NCBI GenBank assembly: GCA_034717835.1
Contig: JAYELZ010000012.1
Span: 1-26,822, forward strand
Direction: 5' to 3'
Source of the DNA: G713 sp034717835
GTDB lineage: Bacteria; Chloroflexota; Anaerolineae; B4-G1; SLSP01
Length of the DNA: 26,822 nt
Position numbers and translations under genes: made by a program. A model generated the notes under the pieces. The model had not been told where the DNA came from. It ran no database searches and saw nothing but the letters and a program-made list of their open reading frames with translations. The stretch's first letter is position 1. Every line of letters starts with the position of its first letter. This document shows positions 8,003 to 14,974 of the stretch, in pieces.

Positions 8003-8647
8003 TCAGCCCAAAGGCTCCTTATAGACAGCGTATTTGCACTCTTCATCGCCCATCGCAATACAAGTAATCTCATCAACGCGGAATGTATGGCCCCCGCTGA
8101 TCCAGCGTAGTGCTTCCTCAAGGATACCCGCAGCGATAAAACATACCGGGCGATCTGACGTGCGTCCCCAACACATGGAACAACGGGCGATGTGGTAGAG
8201 ATAATGATCGCTGCCGGGATCGGTTACGTAGGAGGTTTGATCGCTCAAGGAATCAAAAACTTGCGCAATAGCCGGTAGCCCGGCCTTCAACTTTGCCTTA
8301 AGCGGTAACACTTTGAACGCCAAATCACTGGCGCCAACCAATGCACCGAAATTGGCCAGCCCCTCGGCGAAGAGCACGCGCCCTAGCCGGAGTTGCAAAC
8401 CACGTCCACCGCGCGGCCCATACATCTCCTCCAGAGCCTCATTGAGAGCTGCCATGTAGGCAAAGTCAAATTCCTTCTTCTTCATGTCGTCCGGTGGGGG
8501 GTTTTCGATCCAATCACTCAACCCCCCCATATTCAAGACAGCATTTAATCCATTGCGCCCCATAATCTCTTCCAGTGCGTTCAAGAGAATCAATGCAAAA
8601 CGGTCGGGGTAGTAAAATCCACTGGGTTCTGGCATCTTATTAGTCAT
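8003..8647 (-). CDS. V4R (4-vinyl reductase-like) domain sensor protein
   Basis: 214 residues. The C-terminal half (about 85-208) shows the V4R pattern: RCSMCWG (C156, C159), PVC (C169), 'HTFRVDEITCIAMGDEECKYAV' with C196 and C204, and the typical G-D-x-x-C ending. V4R domains bind small hydrophobic ligands or metal, and occur in regulators and in tetrapyrrole or aromatic metabolism; five cysteines here suggest metal binding or redox sensing (inference). The N-terminal part is helical ('FALILLNALEEIMGRNGLNAVL'). The start at 8647 has a GGGAGG ribosome site, and the stop of the Roadblock gene is only 11 bases upstream, so they are co-translated. The partner genes suggest a sensor that feeds the Roadblock protein and the response regulator. 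Confidence 0.85.
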   Translation of the reverse strand: MTNKMPEPSGFYYPDRFALILLNALEEIMGRNGLNAVLNMGGLSDWIENPPPDDMKKKEFDFAYMAALNEALEEMYGPRGGRGLQLRLGRVLFAEGLANFGALVGASDLAFKVLPLKAKLKAGLPAIAQVFDSLSDQTSYVTDPGSDHYLYHIARCSMCWGRTSDRPVCFIAAGILEEALRWISGGHTFRVDEITCIAMGDEECKYAVYKEPLG

Positions 8648-8658
8648 GGGAGCCTCCC

Positions 8659-9033
8659 TTAAAGAATAACCGAGAATTCTTCAGCGGCACGGCGCATGTC
8701 TAAGAAGAGTAAGCCCAACTTAGCCTGTTGGCGTGCCAAGACGGTGAGAACTGCCTCTTCTCCTACTGCGCGGAGGATAACGTAGCCCTTCTCGCCTCTT
8801 ACGTAAACTTCGTCCAACATGCCACGTCCCAACTCACTGGCGATGCGTTCACCCAACGAAAGCATCGCGGCAGACATAGCGGAAACGCGATCCTCTTCTA
8901 TCCCTTGAGGTAACGACGAAGCAATCGGAAGACCATCCACACTAACGATAGCCGCTGCCTCAATATCTGGACTACTGATTTGCAAATCACGTAGCCGTTC
9001 TACCATCCGTTCAGCACGAGATCGAGATACCAT
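8659..9033 (-). CDS. Roadblock/LC7 domain protein (MglB-like)
   Basis: 124 residues, the usual length of a stand-alone Roadblock/LC7 domain. Key pattern: 'AAAIVSVDGLPIASSLP' (26-42), 'MSAAMLSLGERIASELG' (53-69), 'VYVRGEKGYVILRAVGEEAVLTVLA' and 'KLGLLFLDMRRA'. These proteins dimerise and act as GTPase-activating or scaffold partners of small Ras-like GTPases such as MglA. No GTPase gene is present next to it. First gene of the operon; the ATG at 9033 has a near-perfect GGAGGAAT site, and a consensus promoter lies just upstream. Confidence 0.9.
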   Translation of the reverse strand: MVSRSRAERMVERLRDLQISSPDIEAAAIVSVDGLPIASSLPQGIEEDRVSAMSAAMLSLGERIASELGRGMLDEVYVRGEKGYVILRAVGEEAVLTVLARQQAKLGLLFLDMRRAAEEFSVIL

Positions 9034-9070
9034 AATTATTCCTCCATTTTGGGGATCACAAGATTACAAA

Positions 9071-9098
9071 AGATTACCATAGGAAAAACAGTTGTCAA
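9071..9098 (-). promoter_or_regulatory. Sigma-70-type promoter of the Roadblock-V4R-regulator operon
   Basis: Minus strand: a perfect TTGACA -35 box (9093-9098), a 16-base spacer and TAATCT as -10 (9071-9076). A second TAATCT copy lies 10 bases downstream (9061-9066). The expected leader is about 30 bases to the ATG at 9033. Confidence 0.65.
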
Positions 9099-9136
9099 GA
9101 CGTTAGAATAATGAATGAATTTTCATACCTATCCGC

Positions 9137-9153
9137 TATTGTATATAACAATA
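9137..9153. promoter_or_regulatory. Inverted repeat TATTGT-N5-ACAATA upstream of the Roadblock promoter
   Basis: Perfect six-base arms separated by ATATA, about 39 bases upstream of the -35 box. The place would suit an activator or an AT-rich UP-like element. In AT-rich DNA this could be chance. Confidence 0.3.
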
Positions 9154-9163
9154 TCAAATTTGC

Positions 9164-9184
9164 AACTCTGCTTTTAGCAGAGTT
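9164..9184 (-). terminator. Hairpin, possible terminator for the aldolase gene
   Basis: A perfect nine-base stem (aactctgct / agcagagtt) with a three-base loop. It lies downstream of the aldolase gene on the minus strand, but no clear U-run follows, so it may only stop or stabilise the 3' end. Confidence 0.35.
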
Positions 9185-9197
9185 AATCCAACATTTA

Positions 9198-9283
9198 CCC
9201 GCACGTTTACGTGCGGGCTACGAGCTGTAAGGCCTTCCGGGCCTGATTGTCAGCCTCCGTAGGAGGCTCCCAACTCGTAGCCC
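9198..9283. repeat. Compound palindromic element P1
   Basis: Three hairpins in a row (9198-9217 with an eight-base stem; 9230-9244; 9252-9268 with a seven-base stem). Two outer boundary words are also exact inverses of each other: GGGCTACGAG (9215-9224) and CTCGTAGCCC (9274-9283). It starts 13 bases past the stop of the aldolase. The hairpin-plus-GGCTAC layout recurs in elements at 12752 and 18512. Confidence 0.7.
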
Positions 9284-9296
9284 TTTTATTACTAGA

Positions 9297-9953
9297 TTAC
9301 TTCCCCGCCACTTTCTCCCAATCCGCCAAGAATTTCGCCAGGCCAGCATCGGTGAAGGGACTGGAGATCATCTTTTGGAGCACGCCATAGGGCATGGTGA
9401 GAATATCCGCGCCCGCCAGTAATGATTGGGTGACGTGGTAGGTACTGCGAATGCTGGCTGCCAGCACTTTGCAGGTCAGCCCGTAATTATCGAAGATCTG
9501 GCGCGTCTCCTGGAGTACTTGGATGCCGTCCAGGCCAGCATCATCCAGCCGCCCCATGAAGATAGAAGCGTAACTCGCGCCGGCTCGCGCTACCAAGTAG
9601 GCTTGGTTTGCTGAAAAGATCAATGTCGCGTTGATGCGCCCATTGGGCCACGTAGAAATTTCGCGCATCGCCTTAAGTCCCTCCGCGATGGCAGGAATTT
9701 TGACGTAAACATGCTCCGACCAGGAAAGAATCTCCCGCGCCTCCTCAATCATCCCCGCAGCGTCGGTGCTGATCACCTCCGCGCTCACGGAACCTTGCAC
9801 AATCTCCACGATCTTAAGCGTCTGCTCCTTACGGTTGGCCGTCCCCGCGCGGAACATCAACGTGGGATTGGTCGTCACCCCATCCAGGATGCCCCAGGCG
9901 GCGGCGGCTTCTATCTCTGTGATCTTGGCCGTATCAATGAAAATTTCTGCCAT
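9297..9953 (-). CDS. fsa: Fructose-6-phosphate aldolase / transaldolase-like protein
   Basis: 218 residues, the normal size for the short transaldolase subfamily (FSA/TalC). It carries MAEIFIDTA at the N-terminus, GVTTNPTLM (25-33), the Schiff-base lysine K85 in YVKIPA, NATLIFSANQA (108-118), GRLDD (134-138) and AASIRS (165-170). The family reversibly joins dihydroxyacetone or a related donor to glyceraldehyde-3-phosphate (FSA) or carries out transaldolase transfer; the choice cannot be settled by eye. 'ASIFMGRLDD' stands where most have 'SPFVGRLDD'. The start at 9953 has a perfect AGGAGG site eight bases ahead. It stands alone, flanked on both sides by non-coding spacers. Confidence 0.9.
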   Translation of the reverse strand: MAEIFIDTAKITEIEAAAAWGILDGVTTNPTLMFRAGTANRKEQTLKIVEIVQGSVSAEVISTDAAGMIEEAREILSWSEHVYVKIPAIAEGLKAMREISTWPNGRINATLIFSANQAYLVARAGASYASIFMGRLDDAGLDGIQVLQETRQIFDNYGLTCKVLAASIRSTYHVTQSLLAGADILTMPYGVLQKMISSPFTDAGLAKFLADWEKVAGK

Positions 9954-10112
9954 GTTATCCTCCTAATATTTAATCCACTAATTGATTTTACTGAAAAGTT
10001 TGGTTTTCCGCCAGGACGCTAAGAAAAAATTAGCTTTGGTCTGACGGTTAATTCTCAAATCTTTGCGCCTTCGTGGTGAAATTCACGGTTTTCCAGTAGA
10101 TTTACCAACAGC
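9954..10112. other. Spacer between the ComM-like gene and the aldolase gene
   Basis: 159 bases without a gene. It carries the aldolase ribosome site and degenerate phrases such as 'tctttgcgccttcgtggtga' (10060-10079) that look like dispersed repeat remnants. A short near-palindrome lies at 10075-10087. No convincing promoter or terminator. Confidence 0.4.
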
Positions 10113-11645
10113 CTACAGCGTCAAGACCCGTGTGCGATACTGCAACGCTTCCGCCAGATGATGGGTCTGGATATCTGGGGTACCCTCCAGATCAGCGATG
10201 GTGCGCGAAACTTTGAGGATGCGATGATAGCCCCGTGCGCTCAACTGCATTTGGCGCATGGCGGCGCGAATTAACGCCTGCGCATCTTGTTTGAGGGGGC
10301 AGAATTGACGCAACTCTCCCGGCCCCATATCGGCATTGCAAGCCATTCCTAGCTCGGCGAGCCGCTTTTGCTGACGGCGTCTGGCTTTCTCCACCCGGAC
10401 ACGGATGGAATCCGAGCTCTCACCGCGCGCGTCATTGGTAATCTTGTCGTAGGGCACGCGGGGCACCTCAACGTGCAGATCAATGCGATCCAGCAGCGGG
10501 CCGGAGATGCGTTTGCGGTAACGTTGGATGCTTCCCATCGAGCAAGTACACTCGTGCTGGGGATCGCCATAGTAGCCGCACGGACAAGGATTCATAGCCG
10601 CGATCAGGGTGAAGTTAGCCGGAAAAGTGAGACTGCCTTGCGCGCGGCTGATGGTGACGACTTTATCTTCCAACGGCTGACGCATAACCTCCAGCACCCG
10701 GTGGGCGAACTCCGGCAACTCATCCAAGAAGAGCACGCCCCGGTGGGCCAGACTAATCTCACCGGGGTGCGGCCAATGTCCACCCCCCACCAATCCCGCG
10801 TGGCTGATGGTGTGGTGCGGAGCGCGGAAGGGACGCAGCTGAATCAGCGGTGTATCTGGTGGTAGTTTGTTGGAGATGCTGTAGATGCGCGTAACCTCCA
10901 GCGCCTCTTCCAATGAAAGTTGAGGCATGATGCCAGGCAACGCGCGCGCCATCAAGGTTTTGCCCGCGCCGGGTGGCCCCATCATCAACAGATTGTGTCC
11001 GCCGGCCGCGGCAACCTCCAAAGCGCGTTTGGCGTGTTCTTGCCCCTTGATCTCGGCGAAATCGACGACCGGCGGAGGTGGCGGAGGCGGCAACTCCGCG
11101 TTGGAAGGGAGCGGCTCAATGAGTTGGAATCCTTGCAAGTGCTCGATCAAGGCGGCTAGCGACGCGACAGGATAGACGTCCGGGCCAGGGATGAGGGCCG
11201 CTTCGCGCGCGTCCACGGCGGGCACGTAGAGCGTCTTGATCTCCCGCTGGCGAGCCATATCCGCCACGGGCAGTGTGCCACGCACATGACGCAATGAGCC
11301 ATCCAGGGAGAGCTCACCGATGACGACCGCGCCCTCCAACGCGGCGGGCGGCAACTGTCCACTGGCCGCTAGCACGCCTAGCGCGATGGGCAGATCGTAT
11401 GACGGGCCTTCTTTGCGTAAATCGGCCGGCGCTAGATTAACCGTGACGCGCTTGTTGCCGGGAAAAGCGAAGCCGCTATTCCGAACGGCCGCGCGCACCC
11501 GCTCCCCACTCTCGCGGACGGCGGCGTTGGGCAAACCCACGATGGTCATAATCCCCGCCTGCCCGCTGCGCCGGATATCCACCTCCACCTCGATAGGTTG
11601 CGAGTCCAATCCCAACACGGCCGCACTCCTAACTTTCGCCAGCAT
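10113..11645 (-). CDS. comM: YifB/ComM family magnesium-chelatase-like AAA+ ATPase
   Basis: 510 residues. Order of domains: an N-terminal ChlI-like Lon-protease-fold region (about 1-165), a proline-rich linker (PPPPPPP, about 186-192), the AAA+ core with Walker A GPPGAGKT (223-230) and Walker B VLFLDE (304-309), then a Cys-rich insert (PCPCG...ECTC) and the C-terminal Mg_chelatase_C part. ComM is a branch-migration helicase that helps recombine incoming DNA in natural transformation (known for Vibrio/Haemophilus; inference here). The frame can be extended to a TTG at 11657, but that TTG-AGG-GGG stretch is itself the ribosome site for the ATG at 11645, so I use the ATG. It starts eight bases after the PrsW-like gene stops, so they share an mRNA. 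Confidence 0.92.
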   Translation of the reverse strand: MLAKVRSAAVLGLDSQPIEVEVDIRRSGQAGIMTIVGLPNAAVRESGERVRAAVRNSGFAFPGNKRVTVNLAPADLRKEGPSYDLPIALGVLAASGQLPPAALEGAVVIGELSLDGSLRHVRGTLPVADMARQREIKTLYVPAVDAREAALIPGPDVYPVASLAALIEHLQGFQLIEPLPSNAELPPPPPPPVVDFAEIKGQEHAKRALEVAAAGGHNLLMMGPPGAGKTLMARALPGIMPQLSLEEALEVTRIYSISNKLPPDTPLIQLRPFRAPHHTISHAGLVGGGHWPHPGEISLAHRGVLFLDELPEFAHRVLEVMRQPLEDKVVTISRAQGSLTFPANFTLIAAMNPCPCGYYGDPQHECTCSMGSIQRYRKRISGPLLDRIDLHVEVPRVPYDKITNDARGESSDSIRVRVEKARRRQQKRLAELGMACNADMGPGELRQFCPLKQDAQALIRAAMRQMQLSARGYHRILKVSRTIADLEGTPDIQTHHLAEALQYRTRVLTL

Positions 11646-11653
11646 ATTCCCCC

Positions 11654-12679
11654 TCAACCTACGACTTTAGACTTTAGACTTGTGACCTGTCCCTGCACCT
11701 CACGTAACCGGACCGCGATTTCCCCCAAGTCGGCGGCCGATTTTACGTCGCCCTGTCCGGCGCGGTGCCAGCTGAAAGCAGCTTCCGTAATCAGCTGGAA
11801 ATAACGCCCCAACCTGAACCACTGTTGGAAATTCCCCCTGAATAGCGCTTGCCAGCGCATTTTCTCGCGCTGCCGGGGCGAGATCAGGATCGCCAGCTCT
11901 TCGGCAGGAATTTGATACGTAGCGGCTTGGCTATTGAGAAAAGCGACCAGCCGCCCTTGCTCCAACCACCGCGCCCAGATGGCGACCAGGATGAGGAGCA
12001 AAACCCCGCTCCAATCACTGATGATGGCGACGAAGAGGGAAGCCCCGTTTTCCAGATGGCTCCAGAAGGTGGCCAGGGTATTATGGTAGGCATGGATAAA
12101 GACAGCCAGACTTAACCCGAGAGGGGGTAAAAGCCATCTAAACCACCGCTGCCGGTATTCTAAAGCCAGGGCGATGCCCAACCCAGTGAAGCCGGTGTAC
12201 ATGGCGTGATTGAGGCCAAAGACGCCGGCGCGAAGGAACGCCAGCCAGAACGTTCCGATCAACCCACCATCGCCGTAAGCGGTGATGAAATAGAGCAGAT
12301 TCTCCACCGCCGCGAAACCGAACCCGGCCATGCCCCCGTAAATCACCCCATCAATGGGGCTATCGATCTCACGGGGGAAGAAGATGAGCAAGCCGAGCAC
12401 AGCTACGGCCTTTAGACTCTCCTCGACTAAGGGCGCGGTCACTGCGCCGCCCAGCAAATTGTAGATCAGAGTGTGGTTGCTGGCGAAGGCCGTGTTGGGG
12501 ATATCAAATAGCAGCTCCAGAATTACCGAAAGGATAACCGCCGGGAGCGCGCCCCAGAAAAAGGAAAAGGCCAAGAGCAACCACGGCTCCTTCTCGTAGC
12601 GATCCAGCCACCAGAGGAAGAAAGCGTAGAGTAACATCGGCGCGAAACTCAAGAAAAGAATGATCAGTATGGTGAGCAT
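11654..12679 (-). CDS. PrsW-like intramembrane metalloprotease
   Basis: 341 residues, polytopic, with at least seven hydrophobic stretches. The PrsW signature is complete: EEsxK (E86, E87 in APLVEESLKA), a glutamate in AAVEN (E126), a histidine in GLNHAMYT (H158) and HAYHN (H196, H199). These proteases cut membrane proteins such as anti-sigma factors. The C-terminal 90 residues form a soluble helical tail that ends in SLKSKVVG, encoded by a heptamer repeat. The frame opens at an ATG at 12703, but a good AAGGAG site sits just before the ATG at 12679 and the protein there starts directly with its first membrane helix, so I chose 12679. Translationally close to the ComM-like gene. Confidence 0.88.
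   Translation of the reverse strand: MLTILIILFLSFAPMLLYAFFLWWLDRYEKEPWLLLAFSFFWGALPAVILSVILELLFDIPNTAFASNHTLIYNLLGGAVTAPLVEESLKAVAVLGLLIFFPREIDSPIDGVIYGGMAGFGFAAVENLLYFITAYGDGGLIGTFWLAFLRAGVFGLNHAMYTGFTGLGIALALEYRQRWFRWLLPPLGLSLAVFIHAYHNTLATFWSHLENGASLFVAIISDWSGVLLLILVAIWARWLEQGRLVAFLNSQAATYQIPAEELAILISPRQREKMRWQALFRGNFQQWFRLGRYFQLITEAAFSWHRAGQGDVKSAADLGEIAVRLREVQGQVTSLKSKVVG
11664..11691. repeat. Heptamer tandem array (ACTTTNG family) at the end of the PrsW-like gene
   Basis: Four units in phase: ACTTTAG, ACTTTAG, ACTTGTG, ACCTGTC. On the minus strand it encodes the last residues of the PrsW-like protein (around VTSLKSK). Related arrays lie at 12969-13003 and 22414-22448. Confidence 0.7.
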
Positions 12680-12968
12680 GGTGCTCCTTATGATAGAAGG
12701 CATCCGCAGATTACGCAGATATTTAATGTTATTGATTGACAGTGGCTAAAGACCACGGGCTACGAAGTTACGCTCCATAAATGGGGCTAGCCCGCTTCAG
12801 TGGGCGCCGCTCCGTAGCACAGGCGCTTTATGCCCGTGCGGCTGGGGCTCACCTCTCCTACTGCATGACGCTAACCAAATTGCAAATCGGCACATTACCC
12901 GTCCAGCGAGAGTGGCCCGTCTTCCCTTTTCCCTAATCCCTGTTCACCAATACCGTGACAGCCTTACG
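12680..12968. other. Gene-free stretch between the DUF362 and PrsW-like genes
   Basis: About 300 bases lie between the DUF362 stop (12980) and the PrsW-like start (12679). It holds a phrase 'catccgcagattacgcagat' (12701-12720) of dispersed-repeat style, the palindromic element P2, a 'caaattgcaaatcgg' heptamer-like stretch (12878-12892) and a pyrimidine-rich tract. No open frame with a ribosome site was found. Confidence 0.5.
12752..12850. repeat. Compound palindromic element P2
   Basis: Hairpin-rich intergenic element with CGGGCTACG near the left end and CGTAGC (12813-12818) on the right. It contains the imperfect hairpins gcccgcttcagtgggc and gcacaggcgctttatgcccgtgc. The layout resembles P1 (9198) and P3 (18512). 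Confidence 0.5.
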
Positions 12969-13003
12969 ACCTTTGACTTTCAACTTTTGACCTTCGACTT
13001 CTT
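12969..13003. repeat. Heptamer tandem array (ACTTTNG family) across the DUF362 stop codon
   Basis: Five units in phase: ACCTTTG, ACTTTCA, ACTTTTG, ACCTTCG, ACTTCTT. The stop codon of the DUF362 gene (12980-12982) lies inside the second unit, and the last residues (KSKVKS) are repeat-encoded. Confidence 0.7.
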
Positions 13004-14215
13004 CACCACCGCCGCCAACCCAGCCGCCGCCAACCCGGCCGCCCCCAAGAACGCCAACCCTTGTCCCAAAGTCTTCCGCTCCACGCTGGGCAAGACCGCG
13101 CCTTCCAAACCCGCGTCGGCGCCATATTCCGCGAAGAGCTGGCCCCACGGCGTCTCCAACGCCGCCTCGACGCGCTGGCGACCCACCACGGGATACCAGT
13201 AGACGTTATGGTAGAAGTTGCTGGCAAAATACGACCAGGGCACCAGCGGGCTGCGCAGGAGCAGATTCTCAAATGGTTTGAGCGCGCCATGATAGATCAT
13301 CTTCTGACCCCGGCTGGCGAACGTATCTTCCTGGTCAAAATTCCACCGCTCCTCGGCGGCGTCCATGTCGCCTACGAACTCAATCTCTCGGGGATCGCCG
13401 ACGCCCAGTCCCAGCTCATGCGCAATGCGAATAAAGGGCAACTCCAGCGCGTCAAAACCCTGGAGCGTGGCCGAAGCCGCGTCAATCGCCACCTGATCCG
13501 CCGAAGCCAACAACACATTCTTCTCGTGCCAGTGCATCGCGCGCGGGCCAGGCCCGTCGCCCGCAAAAGTCCCATCCATCACCGCGAACAACCCCGGATG
13601 GATCTCCTGCTGGATCTGCAAGAGATCCACCACCGTCTCATTGATCACGCTGTGCGTCCAATGCCGTTTACGGCCCAATAACCCGCCAAAGGCGTTCTTC
13701 ATTGCGCCCGTGATCGTCGTGAAGACGTGCGTCTTGGTCGTGGGCAACTGGATGATATTATTGCCGATCAAAATCTCCGGAATATAAACCCCCTCCGGAT
13801 AGACCTCATCCAAGACCAAAAAAGGCGTTTGCGGCTTGTAACGCACCCACTTAGCCTCTGGTTTGTAGATGTAAGTGCAAGGCACGCCGTACTTATCCGT
13901 CACGTAGCGCTGCTTATTGTTCCGCTCCCCATCGCCCGTATCCACCACCACCGTATCGTTATGCACGCCCAAGAGCTCATAACCCGCTTGCTGCAACGGG
14001 CGGATCACCCCTTCCAACTGCCAGGGCGTCGTGGAACAAGCCGGGTACCACGTCTGCCAGGAGATATTGATCTTGAGCAACGTCAAATGCTCTTGGGGCA
14101 ACACCTGCTGATACTCCGCCAACTCCAACAACCGCGCGTAATCCTCCACCACTGTCTTGGGAGTAGTGCGCACAATCGCTACCTTGCCACGTCCGTGAAA
14201 ATCTTTTTTAACCAT
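12980..14215 (-). CDS. DUF362 domain protein with a hydrophobic C-terminal helix
   Basis: 411 residues. The core matches DUF362: NISWQTWYPACSTTPWQLEGVI (about 49-70), 'QLPTTKTHVFTTITGAMKNAFGGL' and 'VMDGTFAGDGPGPRAMHW', followed by 'LLASADQVAIDAASATLQGFD'. The biochemical role of this family is poorly known; some members carry ferredoxin-like clusters, but no CxxCxxC motif is present here. Residues 387-404 are a run of L, A, G, V and F that could form one membrane helix, followed by a basic tail KKSKVKS. The helix may anchor it to the membrane by its C-terminus (inference). The start at 14215 has a GAGAGAGG site. No operon partner is obvious. Confidence 0.85.
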   Translation of the reverse strand: MVKKDFHGRGKVAIVRTTPKTVVEDYARLLELAEYQQVLPQEHLTLLKINISWQTWYPACSTTPWQLEGVIRPLQQAGYELLGVHNDTVVVDTGDGERNNKQRYVTDKYGVPCTYIYKPEAKWVRYKPQTPFLVLDEVYPEGVYIPEILIGNNIIQLPTTKTHVFTTITGAMKNAFGGLLGRKRHWTHSVINETVVDLLQIQQEIHPGLFAVMDGTFAGDGPGPRAMHWHEKNVLLASADQVAIDAASATLQGFDALELPFIRIAHELGLGVGDPREIEFVGDMDAAEERWNFDQEDTFASRGQKMIYHGALKPFENLLLRSPLVPWSYFASNFYHNVYWYPVVGRQRVEAALETPWGQLFAEYGADAGLEGAVLPSVERKTLGQGLAFLGAAGLAAAGLAAVVKKSKVKS

Positions 14216-14365
14216 AGTAGACCTCTCTCTGTAATTTTATTTTTAGGGGAAAAAGCAACCGTTCTCTAGGCCACCCTCTTCTTACTCTTAACGTAACCCA
14301 CATCACTTATTAGGAAGTACAAGAGAAACTCTTCCGCCGCCTAAATTCTTTTCCACGCCAACACC

Positions 14366-14413
14366 AAACCGCTGCGCCGCTACGACGCTGAACCGCTACA
14401 ACGCTGTCCCGCT
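14366..14413. repeat. Octamer tandem array (NNNNCGCT), downstream of the VTT gene
   Basis: Six in-phase 8-base units sharing CGCT at positions 5-8: AAACCGCT, GCGCCGCT, ACGACGCT, GAACCGCT, ACAACGCT, GTCCCGCT. It starts nine bases after the VTT stop on the minus strand. It shares the CGCT core with the NNCTCGCT family. Confidence 0.65.
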
Positions 14414-14422
14414 CCCCTCCCC

Positions 14423-14974
14423 TCACTCTGCAAATAGCTGCGCCAGCTCACTGATCCCGTAATATCCAGCCCAAGCGATCCCCACGGCCTTGAGCGTCTT
14501 CCCTAACCACGTAGCCAGGAGAAAGCGCGGCAAGGGGAATCCAGAAAGTCCGCCAATAATGCTGGCCAGATCAAAGAGTGGATTAGGGATCAACGCCAGC
14601 ACAAAGAGGGTTAGATCACCGTAGTTAGTCATCCACCGCTCGAAGCGCGCGTAGAGTTTACCGCGCTCCAACACGTCATCCAGCGCGTAACCGGCCAGAT
14701 AGCCCGTCAGCTCTCCCACCGTATCCCCTAAGCCGGCGGCCAGCCCCACGCACCAGGGATTAAAAACCGCGCCCAGAGCGAAGATGAGCGCCAGATGCGG
14801 GACCGGGAAAATTATAGTGGCGCTCCCCAGCAGGGCGATGAGGAAAATCCCCGGATACCCCCAGGCTGCGAACTGCGCCACCCGCTCCCGATTGACCACA
14901 ATGAATATCGTGATCCCGACCACCAGGAGCAGCGCCACCGCGCGCAGATAAACCCCTCGGCTCTGCTTACGCAA
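14423..14974 (-). CDS. VTT/DedA-like (SNARE-associated) membrane protein
   Basis: 183 residues with about five hydrophobic segments. The pattern is that of VTT (TVP38/TMEM64/DedA-like) proteins: 'YPGIFLIALLGSATIIFPVPHLALIFALGAVFNP', 'GLGDTVGELTGYLAGY', 'LALIPNPLFDLASIIGGLSGFPLPRFLLATWLGKTLKA'. DedA-type proteins are thought to move or flip lipids such as undecaprenyl phosphate, or to act as proton-coupled transporters. The open frame runs back to 15220 but those 82 codons are only the shadow of the recombinase. I place the start at the TTG at 14974, which has a GAGGG site five bases upstream and overlaps the recombinase end by eight bases (coupling). Confidence 0.8.
   Translation of the reverse strand: MRKQSRGVYLRAVALLLVVGITIFIVVNRERVAQFAAWGYPGIFLIALLGSATIIFPVPHLALIFALGAVFNPWCVGLAAGLGDTVGELTGYLAGYALDDVLERGKLYARFERWMTNYGDLTLFVLALIPNPLFDLASIIGGLSGFPLPRFLLATWLGKTLKAVGIAWAGYYGISELAQLFAE

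Noticed and set aside
10368..10865. 165-codon frame opposite the ComM-like gene
   Set aside because: Antisense to well-conserved AAA+ motifs; no family pattern of its own.
11646..11657. TTG start four codons upstream of the ComM-like ATG
   Set aside because: These bases are the ribosome binding site of the ATG at 11645, and the family starts at that Met-Leu-Ala-Lys.
13061..13681. 206-codon frame opposite the DUF362 gene, with a further 180-codon frame at 13727-14269
   Set aside because: Antisense shadows in a gene of strong codon bias; the DUF362 frame has clear family motifs and a ribosome site.
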